Positions 26,328 to 35,521 of a stretch of DNA of 64,000 bases are shown here, piece by piece; positions within the stretch are counted from its first letter, which is position 1, and each line of letters opens with the position of its first letter. This DNA is from Pseudoduganella dura (lineage in GTDB: Bacteria > Pseudomonadota > Gammaproteobacteria > Burkholderiales > Burkholderiaceae_D). Below the pieces are notes generated by a model. The model ran no database searches, had not been told where the DNA came from, and worked only from the letters and a program-made list of their open reading frames with translations. The stretch spans positions 5,518,001 to 5,582,000 of the forward strand of contig NZ_WNWM01000002.1 of the NCBI RefSeq assembly GCF_009727155.1, written 5' to 3'. Made by a program: the position numbers and the translations under genes.

Positions 26328-28670
26328 ATGTCGACTCTCCGCCGCCTTGCCCTTGCCGCCGCGCTGTGCTGCGCCGGTTCCGCCCACGCCGCCGACCTGT
26401 TCCAGCTGCGCGATGTGCGCCTGGCCGCGAGCCCGTTCCTGGAGGCCCAGCAGACGGACCTGCGCTACCTGATGGCGCTCGATCCGGACCGGCTGCTGGC
26501 GCCGTTCCGCCGCGAGGCGGGGTTGCCGGCGGTGAAGCAGTCGTACGGCAACTGGGAGTCCAGCGGCCTCGATGGCCACATGGGCGGGCACTACCTGTCG
26601 GCGCTGGCGCTGATGCACGCGGCGACCGGCGACCCGCAGGTCAAGGAGCGCCTCGACTACTTCGTGCGCGAGCTGAAGCGCTGCCAGGACGCCAGCGGCG
26701 ACGGCTATCTCGGCGGGGTGCCCGGCGGCAAGGAAGCGCTGGCGAAGATCGCGCAAGGCGACCTGCAGGCCGACAATTTCTCCGTCAACGGCAAGTGGGT
26801 GCCGTGGTACAACCTGCACAAGACGTTCGCCGGCCTGCGCGATGCCTACAGGATCGGCGGCAACGCCGATGCCAGGGCGATGCTGGTCGCCTATTCGGAC
26901 TGGGCGCTGGGCCTGACGTCGAAGCTGTCCGACGCGCAGATGCAGGCGATGCTGCGCGCCGAGCATGGCGGCATGAACGAAGTGCTGGCCGATGTGGCCG
27001 AGATCACGGGCGATCGCAAGTACCTGGCGCTGGCGCAGCGCTTCTCGCACCGCGCCGTGCTCGACCCGCTGGAAGCGGGCAAGGACCAGCTGACGGGCCT
27101 GCACGCCAACACGCAGATCCCGAAAGTGATCGGCTTCGAACGCGTGGGCACGCTGGCGAACGATCCGAAGATGCGCGAGGCGGCCCGGTTCTTCTGGCAG
27201 ACGGTGGTGAACAACCGCAGCGTGGCGATCGGCGGCAACAGCGTCAAGGAGCACTTCCACGACCATGCCAATTTCGGCCCGATGATCGACGAGGTGGAAG
27301 GCCCCGAGACCTGCAATACCTACAACATGCTCAAGCTCACCGAGCTGCTGTTCGCCGACAGGCCGCAGTCGCGCTACGGCGACTACTACGAGCGCGCGCT
27401 GTACAACCACATCCTGTCGTCCCAGCGCCCGGAAACCGGCGGCTTCGTCTATTTCACGCCGATGCGCCCGAACCACTACCGCGTGTATTCGCAGGTGGAT
27501 CAGGGCATGTGGTGCTGCGTGGGCTCCGGCATCGAGAGCCACGCGAAGTACGGGCAGTTCATCTACGCCCGCGAGAAGGATACGCTGTTCGTCAACCTGT
27601 TCATCCCGTCCGAGCTGACGTGGGCCGACAAGAACGTGCGCATCACGCAGGCCACCGCCTTCCCGGACGAGGACACCACCCGCGTCACCGTCCATGGCGG
27701 CGGCAGGTTCTCGATCAAGCTGCGCTACCCGGCCTGGGTGGCCAAGGGCGCGCTGGCGGTGAAGGTGAACGGCAAGGCAGTCCAGGCCACGGCCGGCGCC
27801 GACGGCTACGTGAACATCGACCGGCAATGGCGCGACGGCGACACGGTGGACCTGAAACTGCCGATGAAGACGCACCTGGAACAGATGCCGGACAAGTCGA
27901 ACTGGTACGCGGTGCTGCACGGCCCAATCGTGCTGGCCGCGAAGACCGCGCCGTTCCGGGACGAGAAGCTCAACGTGTTCGCCGACGATTCGCGCATGGG
28001 CCACATCGCCCAGGGCCAGGTCTGCCCCCTGGAGGCGGCGCCGATGTTCGTCGCCGATGCGAAGGATTTCACCAATCGCATCAAGCCCGTCAAGGGCCAG
28101 CCGCTGACATTTACCGCGCCGGGCCTGATCAGGGGCGGTCCGGATGCCGGCAACCTGCGCCTGATCCCGTTCTTCCGCCTGCATGATGCGCGCTACACGA
28201 TGTACTGGCAGCGCTCGACGCCGGCCGGCCATGCGGCGCTGAAGGAACGGACCGCGCAGGATGAAAAGGAACGCCTGGAACTGAACGGGCGCACGATCGA
28301 CCAGGTGGCGCCCGGCGAACAGCAGCCGGAGTCCGACCACGCCTTCAAGGGCGACGGCGCCGATTCCGGCATCAACGCCGGGCGCCACTGGCGCCATGCC
28401 ACGGGCTGGTTCAGCTACGTGCTGAACAACCCGAAAGGCGAGGCGAAGACGCTGCGGCTCACGTTCGCGTCCGGCGACGCGGGCCGCCGGTTCGACATCC
28501 TGGTCGACGGCAAGGTTCTGGACTCGGTCGAGCTGGAGAAGGAGGATGAGGCGTTCTACAGCCGCGATATCGCGCTGCCGGCGGATGTCGGCGCGAAGAT
28601 CGAGGTCAAGTTCGTTGCCCGGCCCGGCTCGATCGCCGGCGGCCTGTATGGCTTGAGGCTGTTGCGATAA
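26328..28670 (+). CDS. Exported GH127 beta-L-arabinofuranosidase
   Basis: The 780-aa product has a signal peptide ending SAHA, an (alpha/alpha)6 barrel with YGNWESSGLDGHMGGHYLSA and WYNLHKTFAGLRDAY, and C-terminal beta domains. The Zn-thiolate site of GH127 is intact: Glu327, Cys329 (EGPETCNTYN) and the pair Cys396-Cys397 (MWCCVGSG). By analogy with Bifidobacterium HypBA1 (Glu338, Cys340, Cys417, Cys418), Cys397 is the nucleophile. It removes beta-linked arabinofuranose, as found in hydroxyproline-rich plant glycoproteins and pectic side chains. This extends the locus beyond alpha-arabinan. Confidence 0.93.
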   Translation: MSTLRRLALAAALCCAGSAHAADLFQLRDVRLAASPFLEAQQTDLRYLMALDPDRLLAPFRREAGLPAVKQSYGNWESSGLDGHMGGHYLSALALMHAATGDPQVKERLDYFVRELKRCQDASGDGYLGGVPGGKEALAKIAQGDLQADNFSVNGKWVPWYNLHKTFAGLRDAYRIGGNADARAMLVAYSDWALGLTSKLSDAQMQAMLRAEHGGMNEVLADVAEITGDRKYLALAQRFSHRAVLDPLEAGKDQLTGLHANTQIPKVIGFERVGTLANDPKMREAARFFWQTVVNNRSVAIGGNSVKEHFHDHANFGPMIDEVEGPETCNTYNMLKLTELLFADRPQSRYGDYYERALYNHILSSQRPETGGFVYFTPMRPNHYRVYSQVDQGMWCCVGSGIESHAKYGQFIYAREKDTLFVNLFIPSELTWADKNVRITQATAFPDEDTTRVTVHGGGRFSIKLRYPAWVAKGALAVKVNGKAVQATAGADGYVNIDRQWRDGDTVDLKLPMKTHLEQMPDKSNWYAVLHGPIVLAAKTAPFRDEKLNVFADDSRMGHIAQGQVCPLEAAPMFVADAKDFTNRIKPVKGQPLTFTAPGLIRGGPDAGNLRLIPFFRLHDARYTMYWQRSTPAGHAALKERTAQDEKERLELNGRTIDQVAPGEQQPESDHAFKGDGADSGINAGRHWRHATGWFSYVLNNPKGEAKTLRLTFASGDAGRRFDILVDGKVLDSVELEKEDEAFYSRDIALPADVGAKIEVKFVARPGSIAGGLYGLRLLR

Positions 28671-28813
28671 CAAAAAAGGTATGGCAGCCTGTAAAAAATA
28701 TATTGGTTCGACATGGCCATTTCTTCTACCATAGCCGCAAAAGAAGAATTGCTACATTTTAGCTACTGCATTTGCAACCGCATCTGCAACGACCGACAAG
28801 CACGGAGACACGC

Positions 28814-29788
28814 ATGACTGTACAGCGCAGGACGTTCATCGCCGCAGGTTCCCTTACACTTGCACTGGCCCTGGCCGGCATTTCCTTCCCCGCCATGGCG
28901 GCCAAGCCGCTCGTGATCGGCTTTTCGCAGGTGGGTGCCGAATCCGAATGGCGCACCGCCAACACCGTGTCGATCAAGGACGCCGCCAAGAAGGCCGGCG
29001 TGAACCTCAAGTTCGCCGACGCGCAGCAGCGCCAGGAAAACCAGGTCAAGGCGATCCGTTCGTTCATCGCCCAGAAGGTCGACGTGATCGCCTTCTCGCC
29101 GGTGGTGGAATCGGGATGGGACACGGTGCTGCGCGAAGCGAAGGCGGCCAACATTCCCGTGATCCTGACGGACCGCGACGTGAACGTGGCCGACAAGTCG
29201 CTGTACGTCACGCTGATCGGTTCCGATTTCGTCGAGGAAGGCCGCCGCGCCGGCCGCTGGCTCAACGAGTACGTGAAGAAACAGCCGGGCAAGACGTTCA
29301 ACGTCGTCGAGCTGCAGGGTACCGTGGGTTCGGCGCCGGCGATCGACCGCAAGGCCGGTTTCGAGGAAGTCACCAAGGGCAACACGCAACTGAAGGTACT
29401 GCGCACGCAGACCGCCGAATTCACCCGCGCCAAGGGCAAGGAAGTGATGGAGGCGTTCCTGAAGGCGCACGGCAAGAATATCAACGTGCTGTACGCGCAC
29501 AACGACGACATGGCCATCGGCGCCATCCAGGCGATCGAGGAAGCGGGCCTGAAACCGGGCAAGGACATCATCATCGTGTCCGTCGACGCGGTGCGCGGCG
29601 CATTCGAAGCCATGATCCAGGGCAAGCTGAACGTCACGGTGGAATGCAATCCGCTGCTCGGGCCGCAGCTGATGCAGGCCGCCAGGGATGTCAAGGCCGG
29701 CAAGCAGCTGCCGAAGCGCCTGGTCGTCGAGGAGCGCGTGTTCCCGGCCGAAGTGGCGCTGAAAGAATTCCCGAACCGTAAGTACTGA
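28814..29788 (+). CDS. ytfQ: Sugar ABC transporter substrate-binding protein (YtfQ type)
   Basis: The 324-aa periplasmic-binding protein has a signal peptide (MTVQRRTFIAAGSLTLALAL to about AMAA) and the type-I sugar-binding fold (VIGFSQVGAESEWRTANT, FSPVVESGWDTVLREAK, NVLYAHNDDMAIGAIQAIEEAG). YtfQ relatives bind galactofuranose or arabinose. The locus favours L-arabinose, probably including the furanose form released by GH51 and GH127. The start at 28814 follows CGGAGACACGC. The stop overlaps the ATPase start (TGATG). The 143-bp gap upstream carries the AT-rich promoter region. Confidence 0.92.
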   Translation: MTVQRRTFIAAGSLTLALALAGISFPAMAAKPLVIGFSQVGAESEWRTANTVSIKDAAKKAGVNLKFADAQQRQENQVKAIRSFIAQKVDVIAFSPVVESGWDTVLREAKAANIPVILTDRDVNVADKSLYVTLIGSDFVEEGRRAGRWLNEYVKKQPGKTFNVVELQGTVGSAPAIDRKAGFEEVTKGNTQLKVLRTQTAEFTRAKGKEVMEAFLKAHGKNINVLYAHNDDMAIGAIQAIEEAGLKPGKDIIIVSVDAVRGAFEAMIQGKLNVTVECNPLLGPQLMQAARDVKAGKQLPKRLVVEERVFPAEVALKEFPNRKY

Positions 29789-31341
29789 TGTCGGCGGCAG
29801 GCATGGCAACCGACCGCACGCCGGTACTGGAGCTGACCGGCATCCATAAAAGCTTCCCCGGCGTGAAGGCGTTGCTTGACGCGGGCCTGCGCCTGTATCC
29901 GGGCGAAGTGCACACGCTGATGGGCCAGAATGGCGCGGGCAAGTCCACGCTGATCAAGGTGCTGACCGGCGTGTACACGCCGGATGCCGGCCGCATCCTG
30001 CTCGACGGGCAGGCGGTACAGCCGAACTCCACGCTGGAAGCCCAGCAGCTGGGCATTTCGACCGTGTACCAGGAAGTCAACCTGTGCCCGAATCTGTCGG
30101 TGGCCGAGAACATCTTCATCGGCCGCTACCCGCGCACCTGGTTCGGCGTGGACTGGAAGGCCATGCGCGAGCAGGCCACGGTCCTGCTGCGCCAGCTGGA
30201 GGTGGACATCGACGTCACGCAGCCGCTGGCCCGCTATTCGCTGGCGATCCAGCAGATGGTGGCGATCTCGCGCGCGCTGAACACCTCGGCGAAAGTGCTG
30301 ATCCTCGACGAACCGACGTCCAGCCTGGACGAAGCCGAAGTGCAGCTGCTGTTCCGCGTGCTGCGCCGTCTGCGCGGGGAAGGCATGGCGATCCTGTTCG
30401 TCACCCACTTCCTCGACCAGACCTACGCCATTTCGGACCGCATCACGGTGATGCGCAACGGCGAGCGCGAAGGCGAGTATCCGGCCAGCGAACTGTCCCG
30501 CCTGGCGCTGATCAACAAGATGATCGGCGCGCCGGCCCAGCAAAGCGACGAAGCCGCGCCGGCCGTGAAGACCGCAAGCCACGCGGGCGGCACGCTGATG
30601 ACGATCGAGGGACTGGGCCGCCGCGGCGCCCTGAAGCCGGTCGACGCCGAAGTGAAGCAGGGCGAAGTGCTGGGCCTGGTGGGCCTGCTGGGTTCGGGCC
30701 GCACCGAGCTGGCCCGGCTGCTGTTCGGCGCCGACAAGGCCGATACCGGCAGCATCACCATCGGCGGCAGGACGCGCACGTTCGACACGCCGCGCGACGC
30801 GATCGCGGCCGGCATCGGCTTCTGCTCGGAAGACCGCAAGCACGAAGGCGCGATCCTGTCGCTGTCGGTACGCGAGAACCTCGTGCTGGCGCTGCAGGCG
30901 CAGACCGGCGTGATGCGCGCCATTCCGATGAAGCTGCAGCAGGAGCTGGCGGAAAACTACGTGAAATGGCTGGGCATCAAGACGGCCAGCATCGAAACGC
31001 CGATCGGCACGCTGTCGGGCGGCAACCAGCAAAAGGTGCTGCTGGCGCGCTGGCTGTGTACCGATCCGAAGCTGATGATCCTGGACGAGCCCACGCGAGG
31101 CATCGACGTGCGCGCCAAGCAGGAAATCATGGATTACGTCACCACGCTGTGCAAGACGGGCATGTCGATCCTGTTCATCTCGTCCGAGCTGCCGGAAGTG
31201 CTGCGCTGCAGCGACCGGATGGTGGTGCTGCGCGACCGCGAGAAATGCGGCGAATACGTGCGCGGCGAGTTGAACGACGAAACCGTGCTGCAGGTGATCG
31301 CCGGCGAATTTACACGGGAAACCGCAGGGGAACAGGCATGA
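29788..31341 (+). CDS. ytfR: Sugar ABC transporter ATP-binding protein (YtfR type)
   Basis: The 517-aa protein is a tandem ATPase of the carbohydrate uptake CUT2 class. The N-terminal cassette has Walker A GQNGAGKST and Walker B LILDEPTSSLD. The second has the relaxed P-loop GLLGSGRTEL, signature LSGGNQQK and MILDEPTRGID. As is usual for CUT2, the second P-loop is degenerate. It is coupled at both ends by overlapping codons to the binding protein and the first permease. Confidence 0.95.
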   Translation: MSAAGMATDRTPVLELTGIHKSFPGVKALLDAGLRLYPGEVHTLMGQNGAGKSTLIKVLTGVYTPDAGRILLDGQAVQPNSTLEAQQLGISTVYQEVNLCPNLSVAENIFIGRYPRTWFGVDWKAMREQATVLLRQLEVDIDVTQPLARYSLAIQQMVAISRALNTSAKVLILDEPTSSLDEAEVQLLFRVLRRLRGEGMAILFVTHFLDQTYAISDRITVMRNGEREGEYPASELSRLALINKMIGAPAQQSDEAAPAVKTASHAGGTLMTIEGLGRRGALKPVDAEVKQGEVLGLVGLLGSGRTELARLLFGADKADTGSITIGGRTRTFDTPRDAIAAGIGFCSEDRKHEGAILSLSVRENLVLALQAQTGVMRAIPMKLQQELAENYVKWLGIKTASIETPIGTLSGGNQQKVLLARWLCTDPKLMILDEPTRGIDVRAKQEIMDYVTTLCKTGMSILFISSELPEVLRCSDRMVVLRDREKCGEYVRGELNDETVLQVIAGEFTRETAGEQA

Positions 31342-32402
31342 CGCAAGTGAACATGGCCGCGCCGGCGGCGGCCAGGACCGCACCGGCGAAGGCGTCGCTG
31401 CTGTCGCACCCGCTGGCCAAGCCGGTCCTCGCGCTGGCGGCGCTGCTGGTGCTGGACATTATCTTTATTCCCGGCTTCCTGAGCCTGGAAATCAAGGACG
31501 GCCACCTGTATGGCCCGCTGATCGACATCCTGAACCGCGCAGCGCCCTTGATGCTGGCGGCGCTGGGCATGACGCTGGTGATCGCCACGCGCGGCATCGA
31601 TATTTCGGTGGGCGCGGTGGTAGCGCTCTCCGGCACCGTGGCCGCGATGCTGATCGGCGGCACGATGGTCATCAACAACGGCCAGCCGGAATACGTGGCG
31701 AACACGCCGATGCCGGTGGCGCTGGCCGCCGCGCTGGGCGTCGCGATCCTGTGCGGCGCATGGAACGGCGTGCTCGTCGCCGGCCTGAAGCTGCAGCCGA
31801 TCGTGGCCACGCTGATCCTGATGGTGGCCGGCCGCGGCCTGGCGCAGCTGTTCACCGACGGCCAGATCGTCACCGTGTACTACGAGCCGTACTTCTTCCT
31901 GGGCAGCGGTTACCTGCTGGGCTTGCCGTTCTCGCTGTGGGTGGTGGCGGCCGTGCTGGCGGTGGTGGGCCTGCTGTTGAAGAAAACGGCGCTGGGCCTG
32001 TTCATCCAGTCGGTCGGCATCAACCCGGTGGCCGCGCGCCTGGCCGGCATCCGCACCGCCACGCTGATCTTCTTCGTCTACGTGTTCTGCTCCACCTGCG
32101 CCGGCGTCGCCGGCCTGATGATCAGCTCGAACATCAAGAGCGCCGACGCGAACAACGCCGGCATGCTGCTGGAACTCGATGCGATCCTGGCCGTCACGCT
32201 GGGCGGCACGTCGCTGGCCGGCGGCAAGTTCAGCCTGGTGGGCAGCATGATCGGCGCGCTGATCATCCAGACGCTGACGTGGACGATCTATTCGCTGGGC
32301 GTGCCGCCGGAAGTGAACATGGTCGTCAAGGCGATCGTCGTATTCATCGTTTGCCTGTCGCAGTCGACGGGCTTCCAGAAGCTGTGGAAGGGCCGTAAAT
32401 GA
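31338..32402 (+). CDS. ytfT: Sugar ABC transporter permease (YtfT type)
   Basis: The 354-aa inner-membrane permease of the CUT2 class has about nine hydrophobic spans. Conserved features are AALGMTLVIATRGIDISVGAVVALSG, QPIVATLILMVAGRG, and the ATPase-contact region with LDAILAVTLGGTSLAGGKFS. It forms a heterodimer with the next gene product. The ATG overlaps the ATPase stop. Confidence 0.94.
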   Translation: MTQVNMAAPAAARTAPAKASLLSHPLAKPVLALAALLVLDIIFIPGFLSLEIKDGHLYGPLIDILNRAAPLMLAALGMTLVIATRGIDISVGAVVALSGTVAAMLIGGTMVINNGQPEYVANTPMPVALAAALGVAILCGAWNGVLVAGLKLQPIVATLILMVAGRGLAQLFTDGQIVTVYYEPYFFLGSGYLLGLPFSLWVVAAVLAVVGLLLKKTALGLFIQSVGINPVAARLAGIRTATLIFFVYVFCSTCAGVAGLMISSNIKSADANNAGMLLELDAILAVTLGGTSLAGGKFSLVGSMIGALIIQTLTWTIYSLGVPPEVNMVVKAIVVFIVCLSQSTGFQKLWKGRK

Positions 32403-33394
32403 ATGTAGCTGCCGCAACCCTGGGCGCCGCGCGCCCGAACATCATGAGCGCGCCGTGGTTCACGTCGCTGGTGACCGTGCTGCTGCTGGCCGTGTTGCTG
32501 GCCGCCGGCGGCGCCGCCTACGACGGCTTCCTGTCCGGACAGGTGATGTTGAACCTGCTGATCGACAATGCGCACCTGCTGGTGATCGCGGTCGGCATGG
32601 GCTATGTGATCCTGGCCGGCGGCATCGACCTGTCGGTCGGCTCCGTGCTGGCGCTGACGACGATGATCGCCGCCTGGCTGCTGAACGCCGGCTGGCATCC
32701 GCTGGTGGTGATCGCCATCGTGCTGTCGTTCGGCGCGCTGTTCGGCGCGCTGCAGGGCGCGCTGATCCACTTCTTCGAGCTGCAGCCGTTCATCGTCACG
32801 CTGGCCGGCATGTTCCTGGCGCGCGGCCTGTGCTACCTGATCAGCATCGAGTCGATCACGATCGAGGACCCGCTGTTCGTGGCCGCGTCGCAGTCGCAGA
32901 TTCCGTTCCTCGGGGGCTTCCTGTCGCCGAGCGCCGCGATCGCCGTCGTCATGCTGGTCGTCGCCGTCTGGGCGTCGCGCCGCACCGCGTTCGGTCGCGC
33001 CGTGTACGCCATCGGCGGCAACGAGCAGTCGGCGCTGATGATGGGCCTGGCCGTGGGCCGCACCAAGATCAGCGTGTACGCGTTTTCCGGCTTCTGCGCC
33101 GCGCTGGGCGGCGTGCTGTTCGCGTTCTACATGTTGTCCGGCTACGGCCAGCATGCGCAGGGCACCGAGCTCGATGCGATCGCCGCGGTCGTCATCGGCG
33201 GCACGCTGCTGACGGGCGGCTACGGCTACGTGGCCGGCGCCCTGTCCGGCGTGCTGGTGCTGGGCACGATCCAGACGCTGATCGCCTTCGACGGCACGCT
33301 CAGTTCCTGGTGGACCAAGATCGTCATCGGCGGGCTGCTTTTCCTGTTCTGCGTGGTGCAACGGCTGCTGTCCGTCCGCTCGCAACATTCCTGA
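32399..33394 (+). CDS. yjfF: Sugar ABC transporter permease (YjfF type)
   Basis: The 331-aa CUT2 permease is the second membrane subunit of the importer (VGMGYVILAGGIDLSVGSVLAL, QPFIVTLAGMFLARGLCYL, LDAIAAVVIGGTLLTGGYG). The first 25 residues are polar, before the first hydrophobic span. It starts four bases before the end of YtfT (ATGA). It is followed 9 bp later by a GH43 gene, so enzyme and importer are probably in one transcript. Confidence 0.94.
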   Translation: MNVAAATLGAARPNIMSAPWFTSLVTVLLLAVLLAAGGAAYDGFLSGQVMLNLLIDNAHLLVIAVGMGYVILAGGIDLSVGSVLALTTMIAAWLLNAGWHPLVVIAIVLSFGALFGALQGALIHFFELQPFIVTLAGMFLARGLCYLISIESITIEDPLFVAASQSQIPFLGGFLSPSAAIAVVMLVVAVWASRRTAFGRAVYAIGGNEQSALMMGLAVGRTKISVYAFSGFCAALGGVLFAFYMLSGYGQHAQGTELDAIAAVVIGGTLLTGGYGYVAGALSGVLVLGTIQTLIAFDGTLSSWWTKIVIGGLLFLFCVVQRLLSVRSQHS

Positions 33395-33403
33395 GGAGAT
33401 CCA

Positions 33404-34378
33404 ATGAAACTGCAACACCTCGGCGCCCTGGCGCTCGCGGTGGCGGCCGCCTGCGCCGCCGCTCCGGCAAGCGCCGCCAATCCGCTGTTTTCCGACAAGT
33501 TCACGGCCGATCCGGCCGTGCTGGTCGACGGGGGCCGCGTCTACCTGTATGCCGGCCACGACGAGGCGCCGCCGAAGCCCGAGGGCAAGGACTTCGTGAT
33601 GAACGAATGGCTGGTCTATTCGACCTGCGACATGAAGAACTGGACCGCGCACGGCACCGCGCTGCGCTACGACGTGTTCAAGTGGGCCGGCGGCTCGGCC
33701 TGGGCCAGCGACATCACGCGCGTCGGCAAGAAGTATTATTTCTATGCGACCCTGCATGACAACGGCACCAATGCCAAGGGCATCGGCGTGGCGGTGGCGG
33801 ACAGCCCGACAGGGCCGTTCCGCGACGCCATCGGCAAGGCGCTGGTCACCAACGACATGACGAAGGAAACGGATATCGCCTGGGACGACATCGACCCCGG
33901 CATCTTCGTCGACGACGACGGCACCCCGTGGCTGTTCTGGGGCAACCAGACGCTCAAGTTCGTCAAGCTGAAGAAGAACATGATCGAGATGGACGGCCCG
34001 ATCCAGACCACCAGCCTGCCGCATTACACCGAGGCGCCGTATGTGCACAAGCGCAACGGCACGTACTACCTGTCGTACTCGCGCGAATTCCCCGAGCACA
34101 CGGTGTACGCGACGGCGAAGAAGGTGACGGGCCCGTGGCACTACCGCGGCAAGATCATGGACCAGAACAAGAACACGCCGACGATCCACCAGGCGTTCGT
34201 GGACTTCAACGGCAAGTCCTACATCGTCTACCACAACGCCGAATTGCCGAACGGCGGCGAGTTCCGCCGCTCGGTGGCCGTGGAAGAGTTCAGGTACAAC
34301 GCGGACGGCACGATCCCGTTCATCCCGCAGACCCCCGAAGGCCCGGCGGCCAATCCGACCGCGGCCTGCAAGAAATAA
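33404..34378 (+). CDS. Exported GH43 glycosidase, pair 2 copy 1
   Basis: The 324-aa product has a signal peptide (ending APASA) and a GH43 domain. The triad is in TADPAVLVDG, DDIDPGIFVDDDG and HYTEAPYVHKRNG. The overall pattern (YAGHDEA..., MNEWLVYSTCDMKNW, SAWASDI, YSREFPEHTVYA) is that of arabinoxylan/arabinan-acting GH43s. It has a paralogue immediately downstream. CTGAGGAGATCC precedes the ATG. A terminator follows. Confidence 0.9.
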   Translation: MKLQHLGALALAVAAACAAAPASAANPLFSDKFTADPAVLVDGGRVYLYAGHDEAPPKPEGKDFVMNEWLVYSTCDMKNWTAHGTALRYDVFKWAGGSAWASDITRVGKKYYFYATLHDNGTNAKGIGVAVADSPTGPFRDAIGKALVTNDMTKETDIAWDDIDPGIFVDDDGTPWLFWGNQTLKFVKLKKNMIEMDGPIQTTSLPHYTEAPYVHKRNGTYYLSYSREFPEHTVYATAKKVTGPWHYRGKIMDQNKNTPTIHQAFVDFNGKSYIVYHNAELPNGGEFRRSVAVEEFRYNADGTIPFIPQTPEGPAANPTAACKK

Positions 34379-34391
34379 GAAGAAGTGCGCC

Positions 34392-34414
34392 GCCCCCGTT
34401 CGCGGGGGCTTTTT
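34392..34414 (+). terminator. Rho-independent terminator
   Basis: A 7-bp GCCCCCG/CGGGGGC stem with a TTCG loop is followed by CTTTTT. It lies 14 bp after the stop of the GH43 gene and probably ends most ABC-importer transcripts before the next GH43. Confidence 0.9.
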
Positions 34415-34449
34415 ACATCCGCAACGATATTCCCGGACTGGAGACTCCC

Positions 34450-35415
34450 GTGTTCAAGCGTTCCAACTTCAAGCGTGCCCTCGTCACCGTCGCGGCCGTG
34501 CTGTGCACCGCCCCGGCGCTGGCCGGCAACCCCCTCGTCAAGGACAAGTTCACCGCCGACCCGGCCGTGCTGGCCGACGGTGGCCGCGCCTACGTGTACG
34601 TGGGGCGCGACGAATCGCCGGACGACAAGGGCTACGTGATGAACGAGTGGCTGGTGCTGTCGAGCTGCGACATGAAGAACTGGAAGGAGCACGGCACCGC
34701 GCTGCGCTACGACACGTTCAAGTGGGCCAAGGATTCCGCATGGGCCAGCGACATCGTCAAGCACGACGGCAAGTACTGGTTCTTCGCCACGGTGAGCGAG
34801 CGCGCCGCCAATGCGAAGGCGATCGGCGTCGCCGTGGCGGACAGCCCGACCGGCCCGTTCCGCGACGCCATCGGCAAGCCCCTGATCACCAGCGCGATGA
34901 CCCTGCAGACCGATATCGGCTGGGACGACATCGATCCGACGATCTTCATCGACGACGACGGCACGCCGTACCTGTACTGGGGCAACCAGGTGCTCAAGTA
35001 CGCAAGGCTCAAGCGCAACATGACGGAACTGGACGGGCCGATCGTGACCGAGGGCCTGCCGCAGTTCACCGAGGCGCCGTACCTGCACAAGCGGCAGGGC
35101 ACCTATTACCTTTCCTACTCGCGCGACTGGCCGGAATACACGGTGTACGCGACGAGCGACAAGGCGACCGGACCGTGGCGCTACCGCGGCAAGATCATGG
35201 ACGCGAACAGGAAGACGAAGACGGTGCACCACGCGTTCCTGGAGTTCAACGGCAAGTCGTACGTGGTGTACCACAACGCCGAACTGCCCGCCGGCGGCGA
35301 GCACCGGCGCTCGGTGGCCGTGGAGGAATTCCGCTACAACGCGGACGGTACCATTCCGTTCATTGCGCAAACCGAAGCGGGGCCTGCCGCCAACCCGAGC
35401 GCAAGCTGCAAGTAA
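34450..35415 (+). CDS. Exported GH43 glycosidase, pair 2 copy 2
   Basis: The 321-aa product starts with GTG (VFKRSNFKRALVTVAA, signal peptide ending PALA). It is a clear paralogue of the preceding GH43. The triad is in TADPAVLADG, DDIDPTIFIDDDG and QFTEAPYLHKRQG. Acidic and aromatic positions near the triad differ from copy 1 (YLYWGNQVLKYARLKR against WLFWGNQTLKFVKLKK), which allows specialised substrate use. TGGAGACTCCC precedes the GTG. It lies downstream of a terminator, so it needs read-through or its own promoter. Confidence 0.88.
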   Translation: MFKRSNFKRALVTVAAVLCTAPALAGNPLVKDKFTADPAVLADGGRAYVYVGRDESPDDKGYVMNEWLVLSSCDMKNWKEHGTALRYDTFKWAKDSAWASDIVKHDGKYWFFATVSERAANAKAIGVAVADSPTGPFRDAIGKPLITSAMTLQTDIGWDDIDPTIFIDDDGTPYLYWGNQVLKYARLKRNMTELDGPIVTEGLPQFTEAPYLHKRQGTYYLSYSRDWPEYTVYATSDKATGPWRYRGKIMDANRKTKTVHHAFLEFNGKSYVVYHNAELPAGGEHRRSVAVEEFRYNADGTIPFIAQTEAGPAANPSASCK

Positions 35416-35521
35416 AGAACTTTTTTGTAAGGACAGCCGGGACCCGCGCAATCGGGTTTCGGCGAGCCCTTCGTGGCTCAGCCGATGCCGGATTGAAACT
35501 CGGCAATGATATGATTCGCCG

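Noticed and set aside
28671..28813. Third copy of the CGATAT-N8-ATATCG operator before the ABC importer
   Set aside because: The gap is AT-rich but no half-site pair with the right spacing is present. Only a loose promoter-like TTGGTT/TACCAT pair was seen.
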